A stretch of 64,000 nt of DNA from Mycolicibacterium madagascariense. Its GTDB lineage: Bacteria > Actinomycetota > Actinomycetes > Mycobacteriales > Mycobacteriaceae. Under the pieces are notes generated by a model that saw nothing but the letters and a program-made list of their open reading frames with translations, made no database searches and was not told where the DNA came from. The position numbers were made by a program, and so were the translations under genes. The stretch spans positions 2,232,001 to 2,296,000 of the forward strand of contig NZ_AP022610.1 in the NCBI RefSeq assembly GCF_010729665.1. Direction: 5' to 3'. Of this stretch, positions 28,629 through 35,555 are shown piece by piece (positions within the stretch are counted from its first letter, which is position 1; each line of letters opens with the position of its first letter).

Positions 28629-29042
28629 ATGGCAGAGACCACGACCGGCAAGAAACGCACGCGGCGGGGTGGAAGCCGCAGGCGCGGCGTCACGTGTCGA
28701 CGCGACGGCTGCAACCGTCCGCGCCAGGCCGCGCACAACGGCGGACGGATGGAGTATTGCGCCTACCCGTGCAAGGTCATCGATACCGAGATGAGCAAGA
28801 CCAGACGAGTGTGCGCTGCGATCGGCCCAGGGGCCGCTACAGGTGAGTTGTGGGCTTCGCTGGTCGAGGCGTCCGACGCGCTCGACCGCTACCTCACCGC
28901 CGACGCCGCACTCCGGGAGCAAGCCCGCTCGGTCGGCATCACCGACGAGCAGTGGCAGGCATTCAAAGAACCAGCACCTGCTGCTCAGTCCGTATCCGGT
29001 GCAGCACCCTCCCCGTCAGGTGTCCACCGCGGGATGTCCTGA
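28629..29042 (+). CDS. Hypothetical element protein with zinc-ribbon-like motif
   Basis: 137-residue protein. The basic N terminus (KKRTRRGGSRRRG) leads to a Cys/His cluster CRRDGCNRPRQAAHNGGRMEYCAYPC (about residues 23-48), then a helical domain with WASLVEASDALDRYLTADAALREQARSVGITDEQW. AGAGGGGATG precedes the ATG. Its last 19 codons overlap a possible small gene on the other strand (28985-29137). Function unknown; probably nucleic-acid binding from the basic, metal-binding start. Confidence 0.65.
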   Translation: MAETTTGKKRTRRGGSRRRGVTCRRDGCNRPRQAAHNGGRMEYCAYPCKVIDTEMSKTRRVCAAIGPGAATGELWASLVEASDALDRYLTADAALREQARSVGITDEQWQAFKEPAPAAQSVSGAAPSPSGVHRGMS

Positions 29043-29137
29043 GCGATACAGATGATGCCCAGCTCGTCGAGCACCCGGCCGTAGTCCGGGTGGTCGGGGT
29101 AGGGGATGCGAATCGGTCGATCCTCGTCAGTGGTCAC
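28985..29137 (-). CDS. Possible 50-aa acidic protein, antisense to the upstream gene's 3' end
   Basis: GTG-initiated frame of 50 residues, VTTDEDRPIRIPYPDHPDYG then RVLDELGIICIAQDIPRW, acidic and protein-like in composition. No clear Shine-Dalgarno. It overlaps the last 58 nt of 28629-29042 convergently. It reads in the same direction as the small secreted gene 29366-29626 and could be part of that cargo. Weakly supported. Confidence 0.4.
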   Translation of the reverse strand: MTTDEDRPIRIPYPDHPDYGRVLDELGIICIAQDIPRWTPDGEGAAPDTD

Positions 29138-29319
29138 AGCCGGATTATCCACCGGCGCAACTCAGCGTGCACTCGCGGTAACGAGATCGGCCCCGGCCAA
29201 CGGGGGGGATGGCCGGGACCGACTCGGAGGAGTTTGTGCGAACTCCGGGCATTAACGTAGGACCGTTTCCTGTGCAGATCCTTGTGATCCCCCGGGAGGA
29301 GTCCTAGCACCGACGTAGA

Positions 29320-29349
29320 CGAGCCCCCACCCGTGAGGGCAGGGGCTCG
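29320..29349. terminator. Hairpin terminator for the small secreted-protein gene
   Basis: CGAGCCCC (29320-29327) / GGGGCTCG (29342-29349), 8 bp perfect, just past the 3' end of the minus-strand gene at 29366-29626. The 29138-29320 interval also has GGAGTT/AACTCC (29229-29246) and a G/C-rich stretch; I see no gene there. Confidence 0.5.
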
Positions 29350-29365
29350 CTGGTGGATGGGTGGG

Positions 29366-29626
29366 CTAGCGGACTGTGTCGTCCACGACGAGGACGGACT
29401 TCTCGGGCGTGGTGAGGTACCAGTTCCCCGTGTCATGGTCCTCCCACAGACCCACCCCCGTGGGCTGGTCTGAGCAGTCCTCGTACGCACAGGCGGGGTA
29501 GTCCACTCCATCGACCGTGTGTAGCTCGGTGAGCTTCACCGTGTCCTCGGCGTGAGCCAGGCCCGCACCGCTGACAAGAGCGGTGAGGGAGATGACAAGG
29601 GCTGCAACACTTCTCGTAATCATCAT
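29366..29626 (-). CDS. Small secreted protein, element cargo
   Basis: 86-residue protein with a clear Sec signal peptide (MMITRSVAALVISLTALVSG, cleavage after AHA near residue 27). The mature part is about 59 residues and acidic, with a Cys pair (CAYEDC) and GLWEDHDTGNWYLTTPEKSVLVVDD. It is transcribed against the virion genes and has its own downstream hairpin. Such independent units in temperate phages are often lysogenic-conversion genes ('morons'). Its function is unknown. Confidence 0.75.
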   Translation of the reverse strand: MMITRSVAALVISLTALVSGAGLAHAEDTVKLTELHTVDGVDYPACAYEDCSDQPTGVGLWEDHDTGNWYLTTPEKSVLVVDDTVR

Positions 29627-29684
29627 GCGATCGAGTGAACACGAGGACCGTCACCCTGTCAACACGTAATCCGTTGTCCCACAA

Positions 29685-29769
29685 CGCATAACCCCCAGGG
29701 GGGACCCCCTCCGGGGCCCCTCTTCGACCGGTCGGTTATGCGGGTGCGCCATCGGATGCGACGCATAGC
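29685..29769. other. Putative cos / packaging site
   Basis: CGGTCGGTTA (29729-29738) lies in a region with an exact 8-bp inverted repeat CGCATAAC (29685-29692) / GTTATGCG (29735-29742). A third CGCATA is at 29762-29767. Strong C/G runs lie between (CCCCCAGGGGGG, CCCCTCCGGGGCCCC). It sits about 130 bp before the small-terminase gene, the usual place for cos. From memory, cohesive ends of the form CGGTCGGTnA occur in cluster A mycobacteriophages; I could not check this. No gene lies in 29627-29866. Confidence 0.5.
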
Positions 29770-29866
29770 CCAGTTTTTCCGAAACCCCACCTGCGGTGAC
29801 GTCGCAAACCCGCAGCTCAACACCACGACGAACAGGCCCTGTTTCGGGCCGGAAACGAGGCAAAAC

Positions 29867-30253
29867 ATGACAGAAACCGACGCGGATGCGGCGGTCATCC
29901 CGAAGTACCCGCGGGGCCTCAGAGCCCGCGGCAAGCGTTTGTGGCGCGAGCTGCACGGCTCCGCCGACTTCAGCGGGAGCCCCGAGGTCATGTCCGTCAT
30001 CGAGGAAGCCTGTTACCTAACCGACGAGATCGACCGGCTACGTCGCAAGGTCCGCGCCGCGGGCGACGACACTCGGGTGGCCGGATACAACGGCCAACTC
30101 ACCTCGATGCCCGAGGTCGATGACCTCCGCAAAACTCAGACCCTGTTCCTGTCCATGCTCAAGTCAATCCGGGTGGACGCAGACGCCGGAGACGGCAAGA
30201 TGACGCGCAGCCAGTCGGGCCAGCGTGCCGCCGACGCGAGGTGGCACAGCTGA
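29867..30253 (+). CDS. Phage terminase small subunit-like protein
   Basis: 128-residue protein starting MTETDADAAVIPKYPRGLRARGKRLWRELHG, the opening typical of actinobacteriophage P27-like small terminases. A helical region EVMSVIEEACYLTDEIDRLRRKV follows, then a C-terminal helix with DDLRKTQTLFLSMLKSI. It would recognise the packaging site next to it and bring in a large terminase, which this element does not encode. This resembles satellites that redirect helper packaging. The start of the next gene overlaps its stop. Confidence 0.75.
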   Translation: MTETDADAAVIPKYPRGLRARGKRLWRELHGSADFSGSPEVMSVIEEACYLTDEIDRLRRKVRAAGDDTRVAGYNGQLTSMPEVDDLRKTQTLFLSMLKSIRVDADAGDGKMTRSQSGQRAADARWHS

Positions 30254-30462
30254 TGAGGGCTGGCAGAAAGCACACCCGCCGCGCCATCGCTCGCGAAGAC
30301 GTGGGCGCTGCGTTGATGCGGCTGATGAAAGCACAACTGACCAATCTCGACACCCGATCGCACGCCGAGTTCCTTGCGGACATGCGCGCCAAGCAGGCAG
30401 CCGGGAAGCTCGCCAACCCGGCGACCGCTGCACTACTCGACCGACTCGAAAGGGCCATCTGA
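30253..30462 (+). CDS. Small basic helical protein after the small terminase
   Basis: 69-residue protein. The ATG at 30253 overlaps the upstream TGA and has GAGGTGG about 9 nt before it; a GTG at 30241 lacks such a site. It is basic and helical (RKHTRRAIAREDVGAALMRLMKAQL...ATAALLDRLERAI). The stop overlaps the connector ATG. No family recognised; its position between packaging and connector genes suggests a morphogenesis role. Confidence 0.6.
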   Translation: MRAGRKHTRRAIAREDVGAALMRLMKAQLTNLDTRSHAEFLADMRAKQAAGKLANPATAALLDRLERAI

Positions 30463-30833
30463 TGCCAATCGCTACCGCCGCCGACGTGGCGGCGCTCTGG
30501 GCCAAGAAACTAGACACCGCCGAGACGGCGCTAGTCGAGCGCCGACTGGCTCAGGTGGAGCGGATGCTCCTCCGACGCATCCCCGATCTGCTCGAGCAGA
30601 TCGACGCTGGAGACCTCGAGGCCGACGACGTTCGGGACATCGAGGCCGAGGCCGTGCTCCGCGTTGTCCGCAACCCGGACGGCATATACAGCGAGCAGGA
30701 TGGCAGCTACGGCTATCAGCTCTCCCGCGACGCCGCCGACAACCGCCTCCGCATCCTCCCCGAAGAGTGGTCTCGGCTCGGAATCGAACCGAGCCGCATG
30801 TTCACCATCGCCCCCCGGTTGGGGGCGCGGTGA
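30462..30833 (+). CDS. Head-tail connector, Gp19/Gp15/Gp42-like
   Basis: 123-residue protein of the Gp19/Gp15/Gp42 type. The pattern ATAADVAALWAKKLDTAETALVERRLAQVERMLLRRIPDL, then GDLEADDVRDIEAEAVLRVVRNPDG and YGYQLSRDAA, is characteristic of actinobacteriophage head-to-tail adaptors. It would sit below the portal ring. The portal itself is absent, so it must dock on a helper portal if particles form. It overlaps both neighbouring genes by 1-4 nt. Confidence 0.8.
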   Translation: MPIATAADVAALWAKKLDTAETALVERRLAQVERMLLRRIPDLLEQIDAGDLEADDVRDIEAEAVLRVVRNPDGIYSEQDGSYGYQLSRDAADNRLRILPEEWSRLGIEPSRMFTIAPRLGAR

Positions 30834-31165
30834 GTCTTCTCCGACGCGGCACAGAAGCCGTCACGGTCTACCCCGAGGTGACCGTGACCGACTCAGACGG
30901 CAACAAGGTGACCAGGCCCGGGACCGTGGGCGTCGTCACCAGCGCCAGCGTTCAGCCGATCAGCTCCACCGAGGACGACGACGGCAGCACCGAGACCCGA
31001 TACCGGCTCAGGTTGGCCGGCGGTTGGCCAGCCGGCGGGGGCATCCTAGGCTCACGGGCTCAGGTCGAATGGCGCGGCAAGCGGTACTCGATCGACGGGG
31101 ATGCTCAGCTCCACACCGGCAGCCCGCGAACGGCGCACGCTACCTACGTCATGGTGCGGAGCTAG
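30830..31165 (+). CDS. Probable head-tail stopper
   Basis: 111-residue beta-rich protein from GTG (GTGA overlap with the connector gene). The layout of VTVYPEVTVTDSDGNKVTRPGTVGVVTSASVQPIS, then RYRLRLAGGWPAGGGILGSRAQVEWRGKRYSIDGD, resembles small SH3-like head-completion/stopper proteins in actinobacteriophages. It is the last virion-type gene; no tail gene follows. Assignment rests on fold pattern and gene order. Confidence 0.65.
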   Translation: MSLLRRGTEAVTVYPEVTVTDSDGNKVTRPGTVGVVTSASVQPISSTEDDDGSTETRYRLRLAGGWPAGGGILGSRAQVEWRGKRYSIDGDAQLHTGSPRTAHATYVMVRS

Positions 31166-31188
31166 ACGCAGCGGGTCCCGTGAGCGGC

Positions 31189-31713
31189 CTAGGTGGGAGG
31201 AGGCGCGCTCGGCGCGTTCGGGATGGACGGCGCGGGTATGGACGTCTCTCCCCAGACCTTTTCCACAGCCTGATTCCACCAGGCCCGTCCCTGATCCCAG
31301 TGTGTTTTGTAGTCCGCTATGTCCGATGGTTTCTGGTCGTCAACGTACGCGCGCAGCGACTTCATCGCGTGGCTGAGTTCGTCTGTGGCCGACCACATTT
31401 CGACCTCGCCGTCCTCTACGCCCTTCGGCTTGGCCGCCTCCAGCAATACATTGTGGACCTTGTCGAACGACGACTGGGCGTCGTTCACAACTCCGTCGAA
31501 GGACGCGAGCGCACTAGGACTGTTGAACGAGTCGCCAGTCAGCATCCCCACACCCTCCTCGATTTCCTGGACTGAGACGACCACCGAATGTGCGTCTTGC
31601 GAGTGTGCAGTCGCGAAGTCCGTAGGCGAAACAGTGGAGTCGTCGTCGCCCGAGCACGCGGAAACAGTCATGGCTAGAGCAGCAGCAAGAAAAAACGCCC
31701 CCCGGATCGTCAT
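31189..31713 (-). CDS. Predicted lipoprotein, element cargo
   Basis: 174-residue lipoprotein. The ATG at 31713 directly precedes the signal peptide MTIRGAFFLAAALAMTVSAC with the lipobox Cys at residue 20; an upstream in-frame start adds a non-signal-like leader. The mature part is acidic and helical (VVVSVQEIEEGVGMLTGDSFNSPSALASFDGVV...) with a Pro-rich end. It sits convergent with the virion genes at the head of the cargo block. Surface lipoproteins of prophages can block superinfection; that is only a possibility here. Confidence 0.75.
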   Translation of the reverse strand: MTIRGAFFLAAALAMTVSACSGDDDSTVSPTDFATAHSQDAHSVVVSVQEIEEGVGMLTGDSFNSPSALASFDGVVNDAQSSFDKVHNVLLEAAKPKGVEDGEVEMWSATDELSHAMKSLRAYVDDQKPSDIADYKTHWDQGRAWWNQAVEKVWGETSIPAPSIPNAPSAPPPT

Positions 31714-31831
31714 GGCACTGATTATGCGGGCTAACAACCGGCTGAGGGTCGACTTTGATCGATTTATACGCACGGGGCGCAGCGGTTCGGCCTACGCCTG
31801 ACCAGCCATCGGACCTGGCAGCATCTCTCTA

Positions 31832-32284
31832 ATGCCGCCGCCCCGCAAGCCGTTGGTCATGCTCCGCGTCCCGGGCTGGATCATGTGGCTCTACCGCCGG
31901 AAGTTCGTGCGAGACGTCGCGTCCCAGACCGTCGCCGGGTTCATCGTCGTCATCGCGGGCTATTTGTTCGGGCTGGGCGCGGGGACGATCCCGCCGCCGA
32001 CGAATCGGAACTTCGTGGTGGATCTCCTCATCGTGGTTGCCTCGTTCGTCGTCGCATCCGCGGTCACCTTCTGGCTTGCATTGCGGCTCGACCTGAACGG
32101 CCCGACGACGCACAGGCCGCTGGTCGTGCCTTCGGGCGGCGACGTGTTCCGGGCTTACTTCTGGCAAGCGAAACCATGGTGGATCAAAACCGGCTACGTG
32201 GTCGCGCGGTGGTTGGTGCTGACCATGCCGCTTTGGGGCACTGCGGCTCTCTCGGCCGCGCTGTGGCTTGCGTTCTCGCCCTAG
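31832..32284 (+). CDS. Membrane protein paired with the TIR gene
   Basis: 150-residue protein with three predicted transmembrane segments (about residues 33-52, 62-86 and 118-146) and short soluble parts. It is convergent with the TIR-domain gene, with a 4-nt overlap of the ends, and divergent from the lipoprotein gene. No family recognised. Defence loci often pair an NAD-degrading or signalling TIR with a membrane partner, but that link here is position only. Confidence 0.65.
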   Translation: MPPPRKPLVMLRVPGWIMWLYRRKFVRDVASQTVAGFIVVIAGYLFGLGAGTIPPPTNRNFVVDLLIVVASFVVASAVTFWLALRLDLNGPTTHRPLVVPSGGDVFRAYFWQAKPWWIKTGYVVARWLVLTMPLWGTAALSAALWLAFSP

Positions 32285-33012
32285 GCATCTATCGGCCTCG
32301 TCAGGTCGACGAGCTCCGCGATCTTGATGGCGATCACATCCAGCGAGTCCACCTCGGTGTCGAAACCGTGCCGCGAGGCGAGCAAGGGGCTCACCGCAAG
32401 CAGCTCGCCGTAGGTGATTCCGTGTACGACGGGAACCAGTAGATCGCCTCTCAAGAGAGCCGCAAGCTCCTTGTCGGCAACCCCCTCAGCCTGAATGCTC
32501 GTCATCAACGCGGGAGTGACCATCACGAACCCGATGCGAGAGTTCGCCAAACCCTTGTCGATCGCACGGAGGAACGGGACGCCGGGGAGGATGTCCTTCT
32601 CGCTGAACCAGACCGACACGCCCGCGGCCTCCAGCAGGTCGTGCAGCTCCTTCGCCACGCCCCGCCGGTCATCCCAGGCGTGGCACAGGAACCCGTCGCG
32701 GAGGTCGGGGTGCGCCAGTGCCCGCGCTTCGACTTGCTGACGAATGGGGGCCAACGCCTGCACCTGTTGCGGGGTGTAGGTCACCGTGGAGTTGCTCGGT
32801 GACCACCTCGGACGCACGCGCCCCCCGGACGATCCCCCGGAAGACGAGGTACTGGCTCGCGACTGATACGTGGGCGCGGAGTAACCGCGCCGCGGGTAGC
32901 TCGGCGCGGAGTAGGACGAGCGGCCGTAGGACCGGCGTCCACGACAGGACGGACACCGAGCGGCAGCCGCTGCCGACCGGTGGCCTTCAACGGGTGCTGT
33001 GCACCTGCTCAT
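32281..33012 (-). CDS. TIR-domain protein with N-terminal zinc-ribbon-like motif
   Basis: 243-residue protein. The ATG at 33012 is chosen because GAGGAG lies 8 nt upstream. Residues 4-23 have a C-x6-H-x8-CxxC pattern (C4, H11, C20, C23). A Ser/Tyr/Arg-rich linker follows (about 27-75), then a TIR domain (about 104-225): DGFLCHAWDD, VSVWFSEKDILPG with the candidate catalytic Glu138, IDKGLANSRIGFVMVTP, and VPVVHGITYGELLAVSPLLA. Bacterial TIR domains cleave NAD+ or make signalling nucleotides in anti-phage defence. No ThsA- or SIR2-type partner is adjacent. Confidence 0.8.
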   Translation of the reverse strand: MSRCTAPVEGHRSAAAAARCPSCRGRRSYGRSSYSAPSYPRRGYSAPTYQSRASTSSSGGSSGGRVRPRWSPSNSTVTYTPQQVQALAPIRQQVEARALAHPDLRDGFLCHAWDDRRGVAKELHDLLEAAGVSVWFSEKDILPGVPFLRAIDKGLANSRIGFVMVTPALMTSIQAEGVADKELAALLRGDLLVPVVHGITYGELLAVSPLLASRHGFDTEVDSLDVIAIKIAELVDLTRPIDA

Positions 33013-33430
33013 GACATCGTCTCCTCGGGAGGGCCGCCGCCCAGACAAGAACTCTCTGCGGCTGCCTACACACTACATCTGGTGTATCTCCGATCGATCA
33101 ATTGCCATATGTAGTAGTTGCAAGTTGCTTACTTACGCCGGTGCAACCCCTCCAACGTGCCTAGTCGCCCTGCCGGGAGCGCGCCTGGCGTATCGCCTAA
33201 GGCAAGAAGTTTGCTGAAATCTACGTTTACGGCTGAAATGGCGCTTAGCCTACCGCACCTCGTCGGAACCTGGTAAATACAGCTCCCTGACCTGGCCTAA
33301 TATGAGATGTGTCGCATATCACGAAATTGAGTCGCAGAAAGTTTAGTGTCTGAAACTGCACTTCAGAGCGCTAGCAAATGACAAAACACCAGTTCGCGCG
33401 TGCTTTGCGTGGGTCGGATGTACTTGATCT
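33013..33430. other. AT-richer intergenic region of the element
   Basis: About 420 bp with markedly lower GC than its surroundings and no convincing gene. It presumably holds the TIR promoter (minus strand). An imperfect palindrome ATATG...CATAT lies near 33300-33320. I see no tRNA or clear repeat. Confidence 0.4.
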
Positions 33431-33667
33431 ATGACTGACGTGTTGTTTCTGGTCGCCACGGTGATCGTCCTCGTGCTCGTTGTCGGCGCGTCGATTCGCT
33501 TTTTCGACTTGGACAGCGTCCGCCTGCACGCGGGAGGCTCGAAAATCAACCTCAGCCTCACCGCCACAGCCGCCAGGCCGCGGCGGCGATCGCCGCGGAA
33601 GCGAGAGGGCAAGCTCCGGCGGAGCGGGCCTACGTCTCCTGCACCGTCAACTGGTCGCCAAGAGTGA
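33431..33667 (+). CDS. Single-pass membrane protein overlapping the integrase 3' end
   Basis: 78-residue frame. An N-terminal membrane segment (LFLVATVIVLVLVVGASI) is followed by RFFDLDSVRLHAGGSKINLSL and a basic, low-complexity tail that overlaps the last 38 nt of the convergent integrase. No ribosome binding site is visible. The hydrophobic start looks real, but the 3' half may be fortuitous. It may be another cargo membrane protein. Confidence 0.45.
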   Translation: MTDVLFLVATVIVLVLVVGASIRFFDLDSVRLHAGGSKINLSLTATAARPRRRSPRKREGKLRRSGPTSPAPSTGRQE

Positions 33668-35138
33668 CGACGTCGGCGAGCAACTGGCCGTCGTGAATGC
33701 CCAGACGAAAGTCCACCCCGATCCGCTTGAGCATGTCTCGGCGAGCCTCCGGGCTGGTCGCGGTCCTCTCCCAAGCTTGACGGTAGGTCTCACCGGTCGA
33801 GCGATTCTCGTATCCGCCCTCTCGGGAGGGCAGCAACTCTAGCTCCGCGATCCGCGCATCGAGCGCGGAGAGCTGTCGCTGTAGAAGGTCTTTGGCAGTC
33901 CGGGAGGTCATCCTCCCGGCTGAATCGGAAAGCTCCTCCAGCGCCGCCACAGCCTCCCGTAGAGCCGCCTGGTGGTCGTCACCCGGCACCCAGACACGCT
34001 CGGTCACGTCCTCGTCCCCGAGTGAATCGAGCAAGGCCCGCTCGAAGCTCTCGTCGGCGGTTGCGATCGGCACCATGGCGCCACAATCTTGGGGGCATCG
34101 GTAGTAGCCGTATTCCCTCGTCTTGCCACCCGCGAGAGTCTTGGTCTGCCTGTTCGTAGTCAGAGGTGACTCGCAGTACCAGCACCGGGCGATCTCACCC
34201 AAGAGCGCAGGGGCTCGCCGCTCACGCGGAGCCCCCTCGGCGCGGTGCAGCGCAGACGCGATCAGCTCCCGCTCGTCCGCGGTGACGAGTGGATGCTTCG
34301 CCATCAGCACCGGATTGCCTTGGTCGTCTCGGACGGTTACCCCTCCGAGGTGGGCGTGTCCCACTAGCGTGGGGGAGAGCAACAGGTGGCGCATGGGCCA
34401 AGTGCGCCAAGGCGATCCGGTGTCCTCGCCACCGTTGCAGATCCGATAGTGGTCCGCGGGCGAGACAACACCCTCCCGGTTCAACTCCTCGGCAATGCGG
34501 CCGAGGGGCACGCCGTCTAGAACGGCGTCCACGATCCGCCGAACAACCTTCGCCGCGGTTGGGTCAATAGCCAGCACCTTGCCGTACCCGTCCGGGTTGT
34601 CCACCGTTCGGTAACCGTACGGAGGCTTGCCGCCGGGCCACCGAGCAGCCTCTCGGAGCTTGCGGCGTGAGCTGAGCTGACGCTCTCTCATGGCGTCCAG
34701 CTCGCCTTCGGCAAGGAATCCGATCACGTACGCGATCAGTCGACCCACACCCGTCCCGAGGTCGATCGCCTCCGAGGTGGAGTACACGGTCTTGTCGTGG
34801 TCGAGGCACCAGCCGAAGAGCGCATTCAGCCGGATGGAGTTACGGCTCAGCCGGTCGAGCTTCCAGCACGCCACTACGTCGAACTGGTCGGCCCGGTTGT
34901 TGAGCCAGTCGCCCAGGTGCGGGGTATCGAACGGGTCGATGGACCCGGACACGTCAACGTCCTCGGCCCACCCGATCACGTTGTGTCCGTTGGACTCTGC
35001 CCACGACGTGATGACCTCTCGCTGTCGTTCGATCGACGTCGATTCATCCGACGCGATCGAGAGCCGTAGCCTGCCCAACACGCGGAGGCTCTTCGCCTCT
35101 GAACCCCTCTTGACCATGGCAGCCATGCTAGCTGTCAT
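33630..35138 (-). CDS. int: Large serine integrase
   Basis: 502-residue large serine recombinase. N-terminal catalytic domain: LGRLRLSIASDESTSIERQ with catalytic Ser27, EDVDVSGS, ACWKLDRLSRN. Recombinase domain: GGKPPYGYR, then LNREGV. Zinc ribbon: CWYCESPL...YRCPQDCG. Coiled coil near the C terminus. The start is within 12 bp of the attR core; ATGs at 35138, 35126 and 35117 are possible, none with a Shine-Dalgarno. TACGTT lies 7 nt before 35138, so initiation may be leaderless. It would integrate the element at the SDR attB; excision needs a directionality factor. Confidence 0.93.
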   Translation of the reverse strand: MTASMAAMVKRGSEAKSLRVLGRLRLSIASDESTSIERQREVITSWAESNGHNVIGWAEDVDVSGSIDPFDTPHLGDWLNNRADQFDVVACWKLDRLSRNSIRLNALFGWCLDHDKTVYSTSEAIDLGTGVGRLIAYVIGFLAEGELDAMRERQLSSRRKLREAARWPGGKPPYGYRTVDNPDGYGKVLAIDPTAAKVVRRIVDAVLDGVPLGRIAEELNREGVVSPADHYRICNGGEDTGSPWRTWPMRHLLLSPTLVGHAHLGGVTVRDDQGNPVLMAKHPLVTADERELIASALHRAEGAPRERRAPALLGEIARCWYCESPLTTNRQTKTLAGGKTREYGYYRCPQDCGAMVPIATADESFERALLDSLGDEDVTERVWVPGDDHQAALREAVAALEELSDSAGRMTSRTAKDLLQRQLSALDARIAELELLPSREGGYENRSTGETYRQAWERTATSPEARRDMLKRIGVDFRLGIHDGQLLADVVTLGDQLTVQET

Positions 35139-35150
35139 TCTGGTTAACGT

Positions 35151-35161
35151 ATGCACGGCCC
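35151..35161 (+). other. attR core
   Basis: ATGCACGGCCC, second copy of the 11-bp attachment core, 12 bp from the integrase start. Downstream the SDR reading frame resumes (Met-His-Gly-Pro-Ala-Tyr). Confidence 0.9.
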
Positions 35162-35534
35162 GGCTTACGGCGCTCAGAAGGCGGGCGTGGACAAGATGGC
35201 CGCCGACATGGCCGTCGACTTCGCCGACACCGGCGTCTCGACCGTCGCCGTCTGGATGGGAATCCTGCTCACCGAGGCGTTCCGCAGCGCCTTCGACGGC
35301 CGCCCCGAGGCGCTGGAGGAGTTCTCGAAGCACGCCGAGACGCCCGAATTCATCGGACACGTCCTCGACGCCCTGTGGCGGGATCCCGACCTCGCCGCGC
35401 TGAGCGGACAGACGCTGATCGCGGCCGAACTTGCGCACCGCTACGGCATCACCGACGCGCACGGTCGTCAGCCGCCGTCGCACCGCGACGCGCTCGGTGC
35501 GCCGCGGACGCCGAGTTCGGTGATCGTCCGCTGA
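35151..35534 (+). pseudogene. Short-chain dehydrogenase/reductase, 3' fragment
   Basis: C-terminal 127 residues of the split SDR, beginning at the att core. It contains the catalytic YxxxK (YGAQK) and the end of the Rossmann domain (MAADMAVDFADTGVSTVAVWMGILLTEAFRSAF). It has its own ATG within the core but no ribosome binding site. Fused in frame to 23519-23944 it restores 269 residues. Confidence 0.9.
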
Positions 35535-35555
35535 CCCGCGTGAAACACTGAGCCG

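Larger units (their letters stand above)
23945..35161. mobile_element. Integrated phage satellite / phiRv1-like element (11.2 kb)
   Basis: An insertion bounded by the 11-bp direct repeat ATGCACGGCCC splits an SDR gene in frame. It encodes a large serine integrase at its right end. Virion-related genes are scaffold-like, HK97-type capsid, small-terminase-like, Gp19/Gp15/Gp42-like connector and a probable stopper. A replication initiator has an internal iteron origin, and there is a cos-like site and a TIR/membrane/lipoprotein cargo block. I find no portal, large terminase, protease, tape measure, tail, lysin or holin. Base composition is visibly less GC-rich than the host. Size and content resemble the M. 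tuberculosis phiRv1/phiRv2 elements and capsid-encoding phage satellites. Helper dependence is inferred. Confidence 0.9.

Noticed and set aside
23945..35161. Element considered a complete prophage
   Set aside because: It is only 11.2 kb and lacks portal, large terminase, tail and lysis genes.
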